Assembly: GCA_036924085.1 (NCBI GenBank)
Contig: JAVGWX010000002.1
Coordinates: 85,120,704-85,184,703 of the forward strand
DNA: 64,000 bases
Direction: 5' to 3'
Source of the DNA: Ariolimax columbianus
Lineage: Eukaryota; Mollusca; Gastropoda; Stylommatophora; Arionidae
Both the position numbers and the translations under genes were made by a program. Positions 11,114 through 23,751 of this stretch are shown here, in pieces. The notes under the pieces were generated by a model. It was not told where the DNA came from. It made no database searches and saw only the letters and a program-made list of their open reading frames with translations. Each line of letters begins with the position of its first letter. Position 1 is the first letter of the stretch.

Positions 11114-12997
11114 GTCTGAACTTATGATCTGCTATTTTTTTTCAAATCGCTTTCTACTCAATTTTGATTTTAGAAACATTGGATTTTCTGGTCAGTAAAA
11201 TTACTTGAAAGTCAGTGGAAATGCTTTTAACTTATCCACATAATTAGTGCGTTACAATTGCAATACATTTCAAAGTGCTGAAAATTGTCTGAACTTATGA
11301 TATGCTATTTTTTTACAAATCGCTTTCTACTCAATTTTGATTTTAGAAACATTGGTTTTTCTTGTCAGTAAAATTACTTGAAAGTCAGTGGAAATGCTTT
11401 TAACTTATTCACATAATTAGTACGTTAAAATTGCAATTCATTTCAAAGTGCTGAAAATTGTTCAAACTTATAATATGCAATTTTTTTTCAAATCGCCTTC
11501 AATTTTGATTTTAGAAACATTGGTTTTTCTTGTAAGTAAAACTACTTGAAAGTGAGCGGAAATGCTTTTAACTTATCCACATAATTTGTGCGTTACAATT
11601 ACAATACATTTCAAAGTGCTGAACATTGTCTTAGTTTATGATTGTCAATTTTTTTTCAAATCGCCTTCTACTCAATTTTGATTTTAGAAACATTGGTTTT
11701 TCTTGTTAGTAAAATTACTTGAAAGTCAGTGGAAATGCTTTTACCTTATCCACATAATTAGTGCGTTACAATTGCAATACATTTCAAAGTGCTGAAAATT
11801 GTCTGAACTTATGATATGCTATTTTTTTACTAATCGCTTTCTACTCAATTTTGATTTTAGAAACATTGGTTTTTCTTGTCAGTAAAATTACTTAAAAGTA
11901 AGTGGAAATGCTTTTAACTTATCCACATAATTAGTACGTTAAAATTGCAATACATTTCAAAGTGCTGAAAATTTTTGAAACTTATAATATGCAATTTTTT
12001 TTCAAATCGCCTTCTACTCAGTTTTTTATTTTAGAAACATTGGTTTTTCTTGTTAGTAAAATTACTTGAAAGTCAGTGGAAATGCTTTTAACTTATCCAC
12101 ATAATTAGTGCGTTAAAATTGCAATACATTTCAAACTGCTGAAAATTGTTTAAACTTATAATATGCAATTTTTTTTCAAATCGCCTTTAATTTTGATTTT
12201 AGAAACATTGGTTTTTCTTGTAAGTAAAACTACTTGAAAGTGAGCGGAAATGCTTTTAACTTATCCACATAATTAGTGCGTTACAATTGCAATACATTTC
12301 AAAGTGCTGAACATTGTCTTAGTTTATGATTGGCAATTTTTTTTCAAATCGCCTTCTACTCAATTTTGATTTTAGAAACATTGGATTTTCTGGTCAGTAA
12401 AATTACTTGAAAGTCAGTGGAAATGCTTTTAACTTATCCACATAATTAGTGCGTTACAATTGCAATACATTTCAAAGTGCTGAAAATTGTCTGAAGTTAT
12501 GATATGCTATGTTTTTTACAAATCGCTTTCTACTCAATTTTGATTTTAGAAACATTGGTTTTTCTTGTCAGTAAAATTACTTGAAAGTCAGTGGAAATGC
12601 TTTTAACTTATCCACATAATTAGTACGTTAAAATTGCAATACATTTCAAAGTGCTGAAAATTGTTCAAACTTATAATATGCAATTTTTTTTCAAATCGCC
12701 TTCAATTTTGATTTTAGAAACATTGGTTTTTCTTGTCAGTAAAATTACATGTAAGTCAGTGGAAATGCTTTTAACTTATCCACATAATTAGTGCGTTACA
12801 ATTGCAATACATTTCAAAGTTCTGAAAATTGAATAAACTTATGATCTGCAATTTTTTTTAAATAGCTTTCAATTTTGATTTTAGAAACATTGGTTTTTCT
12901 TGTAAGTAAAACTACTTGAAAGTGAGCGGAAATGCTTTTAACTTATCCACATAATTAGTGCGTTACAATTGCAATACATTTCAAAGTGCTGAACATT
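11114..12997 (+). repeat. Zone 2 mixed B/A/C/D segment without a clear HOR period
   Basis: This stretch continues the monomer array (B at 11114, then A, C, D and relatives) but I find no exact long period in it. Individual monomers carry many private changes: TTATTCACATAA near 11406, GTTATGATATGCTATG near 12496, and CAAATTTTTTTCAAA near 13017 just past the end. It appears older or less homogenised than its neighbours. Confidence 0.75.
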
Positions 12998-13853
12998 GTT
13001 TTAGTTTATGATCGGCAAATTTTTTTCAAATCGCCTTCTACTGAAATTTTGATTTTAGAAACATTGGTTTTTCTTGTTAGTAAAATTACTTGAAAGTCAG
13101 TGGAAATGCTTTTACCTTTTCCACATAATTAGTGCGTTACAATTGCAATACATTTTAAAGTGCTGAAAATTGTCTGAACTTATGATATGCTATTTTTTTA
13201 CAAATCGCTTTCTACTCAAATTTGATTTTAGAAACATTGGTTTTTCTTGTCAGTAAAATTACTTGAAAGTCAGTGGAAATGCTTTTAACTTATCCACATA
13301 ATTAGTGCGTTAAAATTGCAATACATTTCAAAGTGCTGAAAATTGTACAAACTTATAATATGCAATTTTTTTAAACTCGCCTTTAATTTCGATTTTATAA
13401 ACATTGGTTTTTCTTGTAATGTAAAACTACTTGAAAGTGAGCGGAAATGCTTTTAACTCATCCACATAATTAGTGCGTTACAATTGCAATACATTTCAAA
13501 GTGCTGAAAATTGTTCAAACTTATAATATGCAATTTTTTTTCAAATCGCTTTCTACTCAATTTTGATTTTAGAAACATTTTATTTTCTGGTCAGTAAAAT
13601 TACTTGAAAATCAAAGGAAATGCTTTTAACTTATCCACATAATTAGTGCGTTAAAATTGCAATACATTTCAAACTGCTGAAAATTGTTCACACTTATAAT
13701 ATGCAATTTTTTTTCAAATCGCCTTCAATTTTGATTTTAGAAACATTGGTTTTTCTTGTCAGTAAAATTACATGTAAGTCAGTGGAAATGCTTTTAACTT
13801 ATCCACATAATTAGTGCGTTACAATTGCAATACATTTCAAAGTGCTGAACATT
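12998..13853 (+). repeat. 5-mer HOR of 856 bp, copy 1
   Basis: The monomers are D at 12998 (GTTTTAG, CTACTGAAATTTTG, ACCTTTTCCACA), A at 13172, E at 13345, a 173-bp hybrid at 13513 and C at 13686; lengths 174+173+168+173+168 sum to 856. The next D with the same private markers begins at 13854. Confidence 0.85.
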
Positions 13854-14540
13854 GTTTTAGTTTATGATCGGCAATTTTTTTTCAAATCGCCTTCTACTGA
13901 AATTTTGATTTTAGAAACATTGGTTTTTCTTGTTAGTAAAATTACTTGAAAGTCAGTGGAAATGCTTTTACCTTTTCCACATAATTAGTGCGTTACAATT
14001 GCAATACATTTTAAAGTGCTGAAAATTGTCTGAACTTATGATATGCTATTTTTTTACAAATCGCTTTCTACTCAATTTTGATTTTAGAAACATTGGTTTT
14101 TCTTGTCAGTAAAATTACTTGAAAGTCAGTGGAAATGCTTTTAACTTATCCACATAATTAGTACGTTAAAATTGCAATACATTTCAAAGTGCTGAAAATT
14201 GTACAAACTTATAATATGCAATTTTTTTAAAATCGCCTTCAATTTCGATTTTAGAAACATTGGTTTTTCTTGTAATGTAAAATTACTTGAAAGTCAGTGG
14301 AAATGCTTTTACCTTATCCACATAATTAGTGCGTTACAATTGCAATACATTTCAAAGTGCTGAAAATTGTCTGAACTTATGATATGCTATTTTTTTACAA
14401 ATCGCTTTCTACTCAATTTTGATTTTAGAAACATTGGTTTTTCTTGTCAGTAAAATTACTTGAAAGTCAGTGGAAATCTTTTAACTTATCCACATATTTA
14501 GTGCGTTACAATTGCAATACATTTCAAAGTGCTGAAAATT
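13854..14540 (+). repeat. 5-mer HOR of 856 bp, copy 2, incomplete
   Basis: D (13854), A (14028) and E (14201) repeat copy 1 at 856 bp, including ACCTTTTCCACA and CATTTTAAAG. The following monomer at 14369 is class A and contains GGAAATCTTTTAAC (one base lost) and CACATATTTAG, so the copy departs. The CACATATTTAG variant also sits just before 19147, so the left edge of the zone-3 duplication lies in this region. Confidence 0.82.
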
Positions 14541-17500
14541 GACTAAACTTATGATCTGCTATTTTTTTTCAAATCGCATTCTACTCAATTTTGATTTTAG
14601 AAACATTGGATTTTCTGGTCAGTAAAATTACTTGAAAGTGAGTGGAAATGTTTTTAACTTATCCACATAATTAGTGAAATAAAGTTGCAATACATTTCAA
14701 AGTGCTGAAAATTGTTCAAACTTATAATATGCAATTTTTTTTCAAATCGCCTTCAATTTTGATTTTAGAAACATTGGTTTTTCTTGTAAGTAAATATACA
14801 TGTAAGTCAGTGGAAATGCTTTTAACTTATCCACATAATTAGTGCGTTACAATTGCAATACATTTCAAAGTGCTGAAAATTGTCTGAACTTATGATATGC
14901 TATTTTTTTACAAATCGCTTTCAATTTTTATTTTAGAAACATTGGTTTTTCTTGTCAGTAAAATTACATGTAAGTCAGTGGAAATGCTTTTAACTTATCC
15001 ACATAATTAGTGCGTTACAATTGCAATACATTTCAAAGTACTGAACATTGTCTTAGTTTATGATTGGCAATTTTTTTAAAAATCCCGTTCTACTCAATTT
15101 TGATTTCAGAAACATTGGTTTTTCTTGTTAGTAAAATTACTTGAAAGTCAGTGGAAATGCTTTTAACTTATCCACATAATTAGTGCGTTAAAATTGCAAT
15201 ACATTTCAAAGTTCTGAAAATTGTTCAAACTCATAATATGCAATTTTTTTTCAAATCGCCTTTAATTTTGATTTTTAGAAACATTGGTTTTTCTTGTAAG
15301 TAAAACTACTTAAAAGTGAGCGGAAATGCGTTTAACTTATCCACATAATTAGTGCGTTAAAATTGCAATACATTTCAAAGTGCTGAAAATTGTCTGAACT
15401 TATGATATGCTTTTTTTTTACAAATCGCTTTCAATTTTGATTTTAGAAACATTGGTTTTTCTTGTCAGTAAAATTACTTGAAAGTCAGTGGAAATGCTTT
15501 TAACTTATCCACATAATTAGTGCGTTAAAATTGCAATACATTTCAAAGTGCTTAAAATTGTTTAAACTTATAATATGCAATTTTTTTTCAAATCGCCTTC
15601 AATTTTGCTTTTAGAAACATTGGTTTTTCTTGTCAGTAAAATTACATGTAAGTCAGTGGAAATGCTTTTAACTTATCCACATAATTAGTGCGTTACAATT
15701 GCAATACATTTCAAAGTGCTGAACATTGTTAAAACTTATAATAAGCAATTTTTTTTTCAAATCGCCTTCAATTTTGATTTTAGAAACATTGGTTTTTCTT
15801 GTCAGTAAAATTACATTTAAGTCAGAGGAAATACTTTTAACTTATCCACATAATTAGTGCGTTACAATTGCAATACATTTCAAAGTGCTAAAAATTGACT
15901 AAACTTATGATCTGCTATTTTTTTTCAAATCGCTTTCTACTCAATTTTGATTTTTAGAAACATTGGATTTTCTGGTCAGTAAAATTACTTGAAAGTCAGT
16001 GGAAATGCTTTTAACTTATCCACATAATTAGTGCGTTAAAATTGCAATACATTTCAAAGTGCTGAAAATTGTTCAAACATATAATATGAAATTTTTTGTC
16101 AAATCGTCTTCTACTCAATTTTGATTTTAGAAACATTGGTTTTTCTTGTCAGTAAAATTACTTGAAAGTCAGTGGAAATGCTTTTAACTTATCCACATAT
16201 TTAGTGCGTTACAATTGCAATACATTTCAAAGTGCTGAAAATTGACTAAACTTATGATCTGCTATTTTTTTTCAAATCGCATTCTACTCAATTTTGATTT
16301 TAGAAACATTGGATTTTCTGGTCAGTAAAATTACTTGAAAGTGAGTGGAAATGTTTTTAACTTATCCACATAATTAGTGAAATAAAGTTGCAATACATTT
16401 CAAAGTGCTGAAAATTGTTCAAACTTATAATATGCAATTTTTTTTCAAATCGCCTTCAATTTTGATTTTAGAAACATTGGTTTTTCTTGTAAGTAAATAT
16501 ACATGTAAGTCAGTGGAAATGCTTTTAACTTATCCACATAATTAGTGCGTTACAATTGCAATACATTTCAAAGTGCTGAAAATTGTCTGAACTTATGATA
16601 TGCTATTTTTTTACAAATCGCTTTCAATTTTTATTTTAGAAACATTGGTTTTTCTTGTCAGTAAAATTACATGTAAGTCAGTGGAAATGCTTTTAACTTA
16701 TCCACATAATTAGTGCGTTACAATTGCAATACATTTCAAAGTACTGAACATTGTCTTAGTTTATGATTGGCAATTTTTTTTAAAATCCCGTTCTACTCAA
16801 TTTTGATTTCAGAAACATTGGTTTTTCTTGTTAGTAAAATTACTTGAAAGTCAGTGGGAATGCTTTTAACTTATCCACATAATTAGTGCGTTAAAATTGC
16901 AATACATTTCAAAGTTCTGAAAATTGTTTAAACTCATAATATGCAATTTTTTTTCAAATCGCCTTTAATTTTGATTTTTAGAAACATTGGTTTTTCTTGT
17001 AAGTAAAACTACTTAAAAGTGAGCGGAAATGCGTTTAACTTATCCACATAATTAGTGCGTTAAAATTGCAATACATTTCAAAGTGCTGAAAATTGTCTGA
17101 ACTTATGATATGCTTTTTTTTTACAAATCGCTTTCAATTTTGATTTTAGAAACATTGGTTTTTCTTGTCAGTAAAATTACTTGAAAGTCAGTGGAAATGC
17201 TTTTAACTTATCCACATAATTAGTGCGTTAAAATTGCAATACATTTCAAAGTGCTTAAAATTGTTTAAACTTATAATATGCAATTTTTTTTCAAATCGCC
17301 TTCAATTTTGCTTTTAGAAACATTGGTTTTTCTTGTCAGTAAAATTACATGTAAGTCAGTGGAAATGCTTTTAACTTATCCACATAATTAGTGCGTTACA
17401 ATTGCAATACATTTCAAAGTGCTGAACATTGTCTTAGTTTATGATTGGCAATTTTTTTTCAACTCCCCTTCTACTCAATTTTGATTTTAGAAACATTGGT

Positions 17501-17950
17501 TTTTCTTGTTAGTAAAATTACTTGAAAGTCAGTGGAAATGCATTTACCTTATCCACATAATTAGTGCGTTACAATTGCAATACATTTCAAAGTGCTGAAA
17601 ATTGTCTGAACTTATGATATGCTATTTTTTTACAAATCGCTTTCTACTCAATTTTGATTTTTAGAAACATTGGATTTTCTGGTCAGTAAAATTACTTGAA
17701 AGTCAGTGGAAATGCTTTTAACTTATCCACATAATTAGTGCGTTAAAATTGCAATACATTTCAAAGTGCTGAAAATTGTTCAAACTTATAATATGAAATT
17801 TTTTTTCAAATCGTCTTCTACTCAATTTTGATTTTAGAAACATTGGTTTTTCTTGTCAGTAAAATTACTTGAAAGTCAGTGGAAATGCTTTTAACTTATC
17901 CACATATTTAGTGCGTTACAATTGCAATACATTTCAAAGTGCTGAAAATT
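14541..17950 (+). repeat. Nested 10-mer pair inside the 27-mer (1703 and 1707 bp)
   Basis: The sub-blocks at 14541 and 16244 share seven successive monomers: B(GCATTCTAC), C, A(CAATTTTTATTTTAG), D(ATCCCGTTC), C, A(long T-run) and C(TTTTGCTTTTAG). They then end differently: C(ATAAGC), B, C-like(TTTTTTGTCAAATCGTC) in the first, against D(CAACTCCCC), A/B hybrid, C-like(GAAATTTTTTTTC) in the second. So the 4606-bp unit grew by duplication of a 10-mer before it was itself duplicated. Confidence 0.85.
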
Positions 17951-19146
17951 GACTAAACTTATGATCTGCTATTTTTTTTCAAATCGCTTTCTACTCAATT
18001 TTGATTTTAGAAACATTAGATTTTCTGGTCAGTAAAATTACTTGAAAGTGAGTGGAAATGTTTTTAACTTATCCACATAATTAGTGAAATAAAGTTGCAA
18101 TACATTTCAAAGTGCTGAAAATTGTTCAAACTTATAATATGCAATTTTTTTTCAAATCGCCTTCAATTTTGATTTTAGAAACATTGGTTTTTCTTGTAAG
18201 TAAAATTACATGTAAGTCAGTGGAAATGCTTTTAACTTATCCACATAATTAGTGCGTTACAATTGCAATACATTTCAAAGTGCTGAAAATTGTCTGAACT
18301 TATGATATGCTATTTTTTTACAAATCGCTTTCTACTCAATTTTGATTTTAGAAACATTGGTTTTTCTTGTCGGTAAAATTACTTGAAAGTCAGTGGAAAT
18401 GCTTTTAACTTATCCACATAATTAGTACGTTAAAATTGCAATACATTTCAAAGTGCTGAAAATTGTTTAAACTTATAATATGCAATTTCTTTTCAAATCG
18501 CCTTCTACTCAATTTTGATTTTAGAAACATTGGTTGTTCTTGTTAGTAAAATTACTTGAAAGTCAGTGGAAATGCTTTTAACTTATCCACATAATTAGTA
18601 CGTTAAAATTGCAATACATTTCAAAGTGCTGAAAATTGTTCAAACTTAAAATATGCAATTTTTTTTCCAATCGCCTTTAATTTTGATTTTAGAAACATTG
18701 GTTTTTCTTGTAAGTAAAACTACTTGAAAGTGAGTGGAAATGCTTTTAACTTATCCACATAATTAGTGCGTTAAAATTGCAATACATTTCAAAGTGCTGA
18801 AAATTGTTAAAACTTATAATAAGCACTTTTTTTTCAAATCGCCTTCAATTTTGATTTTAGAAACATTGGTTTTTCTTGTAAGTAAAACTACTTGAAAGTG
18901 AGTGGAAATGCTTTTAACTTATCCACATAATTAGTGCGTTAAAATTGCAATACATTTCAAAGTGCTGAAAATTGTTCAAACTTATAATATGAAATTTTTT
19001 TTCAAATCGTCTTCTACTCAATTTTGATTTTAGAAACATTGGTTTTTCTTGTCAGTAAAATTACTTGAAAGTCAGTGGAAATGCTTTTAATTTATCCACA
19101 TATTTAGTGCGTTACAATTGCAATACATTTCAAAGTGCTGAAAATT
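14541..19146 (+). repeat. 27-mer super-HOR, copy 1 (4606 bp)
   Basis: The unit has three sub-blocks, each opened by a GACTAAAC class B monomer: 14541-16243 (1703 bp, 10 monomers), 16244-17950 (1707 bp, 10 monomers) and 17951-19146 (1196 bp, 7 monomers). Markers include GCATTCTAC in the first two openers, CATTAGATTTTCTGG in the third, GTGAAATAAAGTTGC after each opener, CAATTTTTATTTTAG class A monomers in the first two sub-blocks, and ATAAGCAATTT near 15733. The first two sub-blocks share their first seven monomers and differ in the last three. Confidence 0.92.
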
Positions 19147-22100
19147 GACTAAACTTATGATCTGCTATTTTTTTTCAAATCGCATTCTACTCAATTTTGA
19201 TTTTAGAAACATTGGATTTTCTGGTCAGTAAAATTACTTGAAAGTGAGTGGAAATGTTTTTAACTTATCCACATAATTAGTGAAATAAAGTTGCAATACA
19301 TTTCAAAGTGCTGAAAATTGTTCAAACTTATAATATGCAATTTTTTTTCAAATCGCCTTCAATTTTGATTTTAGAAACATTGGTTTTTCTTGTAAGTAAA
19401 TATACATGTAAGTCAGTGGAAATGCTTTTAACTTATCCACATAATTAGTGCGTTACAATTGCAATACATTTCAAAGTGCTGAAAATTGTCTGAACTTATG
19501 ATATGCTATTTTTTTACAAATCGCTTTCAATTTTTATTTTAGAAACATTGGTTTTTCTTGTCAGTAAAATTACATGTAAGTCAGTGGAAATGCTTTTAAC
19601 TTATCCACATAATTAGTGCGTTACAATTGCAATACATTTCAAAGTACTGAACATTGTCTTAGTTTATGATTGGCAATTTTTTTAAAAATCCCGTTCTACT
19701 CAATTTTGATTTCAGAAACATTGGTTTTTCTTGTTAGTAAAATTACTTGAAAGTCAGTGGAAATGCTTTTAACTTATCCACATAATTAGTGCGTTAAAAT
19801 TGCAATACATTTCAAAGTTCTGAAAATTGTTCAAACTCATAATATGCAATTTTTTTTCAAATCGCCTTTAATTTTGATTTTTAGAAACATTGGTTTTTCT
19901 TGTAAGTAAAACTACTTAAAAGTGAGCGGAAATGCGTTTAACTTATCCACATAATTAGTGCGTTAAAATTGCAATACATTTCAAAGTGCTGAAAATTGTC
20001 TGAACTTATGATATGCTTTTTTTTTACAAATCGCTTTCAATTTTGATTTTAGAAACATTGGTTTTTCTTGTCAGTAAAATTACTTGAAAGTCAGTGGAAA
20101 TGCTTTTAACTTATCCACATAATTAGTGCGTTAAAATTGCAATACATTTCAAAGTGCTTAAAATTGTTTAAACTTATAATATGCAATTTTTTTTCAAATC
20201 GCCTTCAATTTTGCTTTTAGAAACATTGGTTTTTCTTGTCAGTAAAATTACATGTAAGTCAGTGGAAATGCTTTTAACTTATCCACATAATTAGTGCGTT
20301 ACAATTGCAATACATTTCAAAGTGCTGAACATTGTTAAAACTTATAATAAGCAATTTTTTTTTCAAATCGCCTTCAATTTTGATTTTAGAAACATTGGTT
20401 TTTCTTGTCAGTAAAATTACATTTAAGTCAGAGGAAATACTTTTAACTTATCCACATAATTAGTGCGTTACAATTGCAATACATTTCAAAGTGCTAAAAA
20501 TTGACTAAACTTATGATCTGCTATTTTTTTTCAAATCGCTTTCTACTCAATTTTGATTTTTAGAAACATTGGATTTTCTGGTCAGTAAAATTACTTGAAA
20601 GTCAGTGGAAATGCTTTTAACTTATCCACATAATTAGTGCGTTAAAATTGCAATACATTTCAAAGTGCTGAAAATTGTTCAAACATATAATATGAAATTT
20701 TTTGTCAAATCGTCTTCTACTCAATTTTGATTTTAGAAACATTGGTTTTTCTTGTCAGTAAAATTACTTGAAAGTCAGTGGAAATGCTTTTAACTTATCC
20801 ACATATTTAGTGCGTTACAATTGCAATACATTTCAAAGTGCTGAAAATTGACTAAACTTATGATCTGCTATTTTTTTTCAAATCGCATTCTACTCAATTT
20901 TGATTTTAGAAACATTGGATTTTCTGGTCAGTAAAATTACTTGAAAGTGAGTGGAAATGTTTTTAACTTATCCACATAATTAGTGAAATAAAGTTGCAAT
21001 ACATTTCAAAGTGCTGAAAATTGTTCAAACTTATAATATGCAATTTTTTTTCAAATCGCCTTCAATTTTGATTTTAGAAACATTGGTTTTTCTTGTAAGT
21101 AAATATACATGTAAGTCAGTGGAAATGCTTTTAACTTATCCACATAATTAGTGCGTTACAATTGCAATACATTTCAAAGTGCTGAAAATTGTCTGAACTT
21201 ATGATATGCTATTTTTTTACAAATCGCTTTCAATTTTTATTTTAGAAACATTGGTTTTTCTTGTCAGTAAAATTACATGTAAGTCAGTGGAAATGCTTTT
21301 AACTTATCCACATAATTAGTGCGTTACAATTGCAATACATTTCAAAGTACTGAACATTGTCTTAGTTTATGATTGGCAATTTTTTTTAAAATCCCGTTCT
21401 ACTCAATTTTGATTTCAGAAACATTGGTTTTTCTTGTTAGTAAAATTACTTGAAAGTCAGTGGGAATGCTTTTAACTTATCCACATAATTAGTGCGTTAA
21501 AATTGCAATACATTTCAAAGTTCTGAAAATTGTTTAAACTCATAATATGCAATTTTTTTTCAAATCGCCTTTAATTTTGATTTTTAGAAACATTGGTTTT
21601 TCTTGTAAGTAAAACTACTTAAAAGTGAGCGGAAATGCGTTTAACTTATCCACATAATTAGTGCGTTAAAATTGCAATACATTTCAAAGTGCTGAAAATT
21701 GTCTGAACTTATGATATGCTTTTTTTTTACAAATCGCTTTCAATTTTGATTTTAGAAACATTGGTTTTTCTTGTCAGTAAAATTACTTGAAAGTCAGTGG
21801 AAATGCTTTTAACTTATCCACATAATTAGTGCGTTAAAATTGCAATACATTTCAAAGTGCTTAAAATTGTTTAAACTTATAATATGCAATTTTTTTTCAA
21901 ATCGCCTTCAATTTTGCTTTTAGAAACATTGGTTTTTCTTGTCAGTAAAATTACATGTAAGTCAGTGGAAATGCTTTTAACTTATCCACATAATTAGTGC
22001 GTTACAATTGCAATACATTTCAAAGTGCTGAACATTGTCTTAGTTTATGATTGGCAATTTTTTTTCAACTCCCCTTCTACTCAATTTTGATTTTAGAAAC

Positions 22101-23751
22101 ATTGGTTTTTCTTGTTAGTAAAATTACTTGAAAGTCAGTGGAAATGCATTTACCTTATCCACATAATTAGTGCGTTACAATTGCAATACATTTCAAAGTG
22201 CTGAAAATTGTCTGAACTTATGATATGCTATTTTTTTACAAATCGCTTTCTACTCAATTTTGATTTTTAGAAACATTGGATTTTCTGGTCAGTAAAATTA
22301 CTTGAAAGTCAGTGGAAATGCTTTTAACTTATCCACATAATTAGTGCGTTAAAATTGCAATACATTTCAAAGTGCTGAAAATTGTTCAAACTTATAATAT
22401 GAAATTTTTTTTCAAATCGTCTTCTACTCAATTTTGATTTTAGAAACATTGGTTTTTCTTGTCAGTAAAATTACTTGAAAGTCAGTGGAAATGCTTTTAA
22501 CTTATCCACATATTTAGTGCGTTACAATTGCAATACATTTCAAAGTGCTGAAAATTGACTAAACTTATGATCTGCTATTTTTTTTCAAATCGCTTTCTAC
22601 TCAATTTTGATTTTAGAAACATTAGATTTTCTGGTCAGTAAAATTACTTGAAAGTGAGTGGAAATGTTTTTAACTTATCCACATAATTAGTGAAATAAAG
22701 TTGCAATACATTTCAAAGTGCTGAAAATTGTTCAAACTTATAATATGCAATTTTTTTTCAAATCGCCTTCAATTTTGATTTTGAAACATTGGTTTTTCTT
22801 GTAAGTAAAATTACATGTAAGTCAGTGGAAATGCTTTTAACTTATCCACATAATTAGTGCGTTACAATTGCAATACATTTCAAAGTGCTGAAAATTGTCT
22901 GAACTTATGATATGCTATTTTTTTACAAATCGCTTTCTACTCAATTTTGATTTTAGAAACATTGGTTTTTCTTGTCGGTAAAATTACTTGAAAGTCAGTG
23001 GAAATGCTTTTAACTTATCCACATAATTAGTACGTTAAAATTGCAATACATTTCAAAGTGCTGAAAATTGTTTAAACTTATAATATGCAATTTCTTTTCA
23101 AATCGCCTTCTACTCAATTTTGATTTTAGAAACATTGGTTGTTCTTGTTAGTAAAATTACTTGAAAGTCAGTGGAAATGCTTTTAACTTATCCACATAAT
23201 TAGTACGTTAAAATTGCAATACATTTCAAAGTGCTGAAAATTGTTCAAACTTAAAATATGCAATTTTTTTTCCAATCGCCTTTAATTTTGATTTTAGAAA
23301 CATTGGTTTTTCTTGTAAGTAAAACTACTTGAAAGTGAGTGGAAATGCTTTTAACTTATCCACATAATTAGTGCGTTAAAATTGCAATACATTTCAAAGT
23401 GCTGAAAATTGTTAAAACTTATAATAAGCACTTTTTTTTCAAATCGCCTTCAATTTTGATTTTAGAAACATTGGTTTTTCTTGTAAGTAAAACTACTTGA
23501 AAGTGAGTGGAAATGCTTTTAACTTATCCACATAATTAGTGCGTTAAAATTGCAATACATTTCAAAGTGCTGAAAATTGTTCAAACTTATAATATGAAAT
23601 TTTTTTTCAAATCGTCTTCTACTCAATTTTGATTTTAGAAACATTGGTTTTTCTTGTCAGTAAAATTACTTGAAAGTCAGTGGAAATGCTTTTAATTTAT
23701 CCACATATTTAGTGCGTTACAATTGCAATACATTTCAAAGTGCTGAAAATT
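19147..23751 (+). repeat. 27-mer super-HOR, copy 2 (4605 bp)
   Basis: All markers of copy 1 recur at +4606: class B openers at 19147, 20850 and 22557, the extra B after GTGCTAAAAATT at 20503 (15897 in copy 1), and ATAAGCAATTT near 20341. One base is lost near 22782 (GATTTTGAAAC for GATTTTAGAAAC has a missing A), which makes this copy 4605 bp. By eye the two copies are almost identical. Confidence 0.92.
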
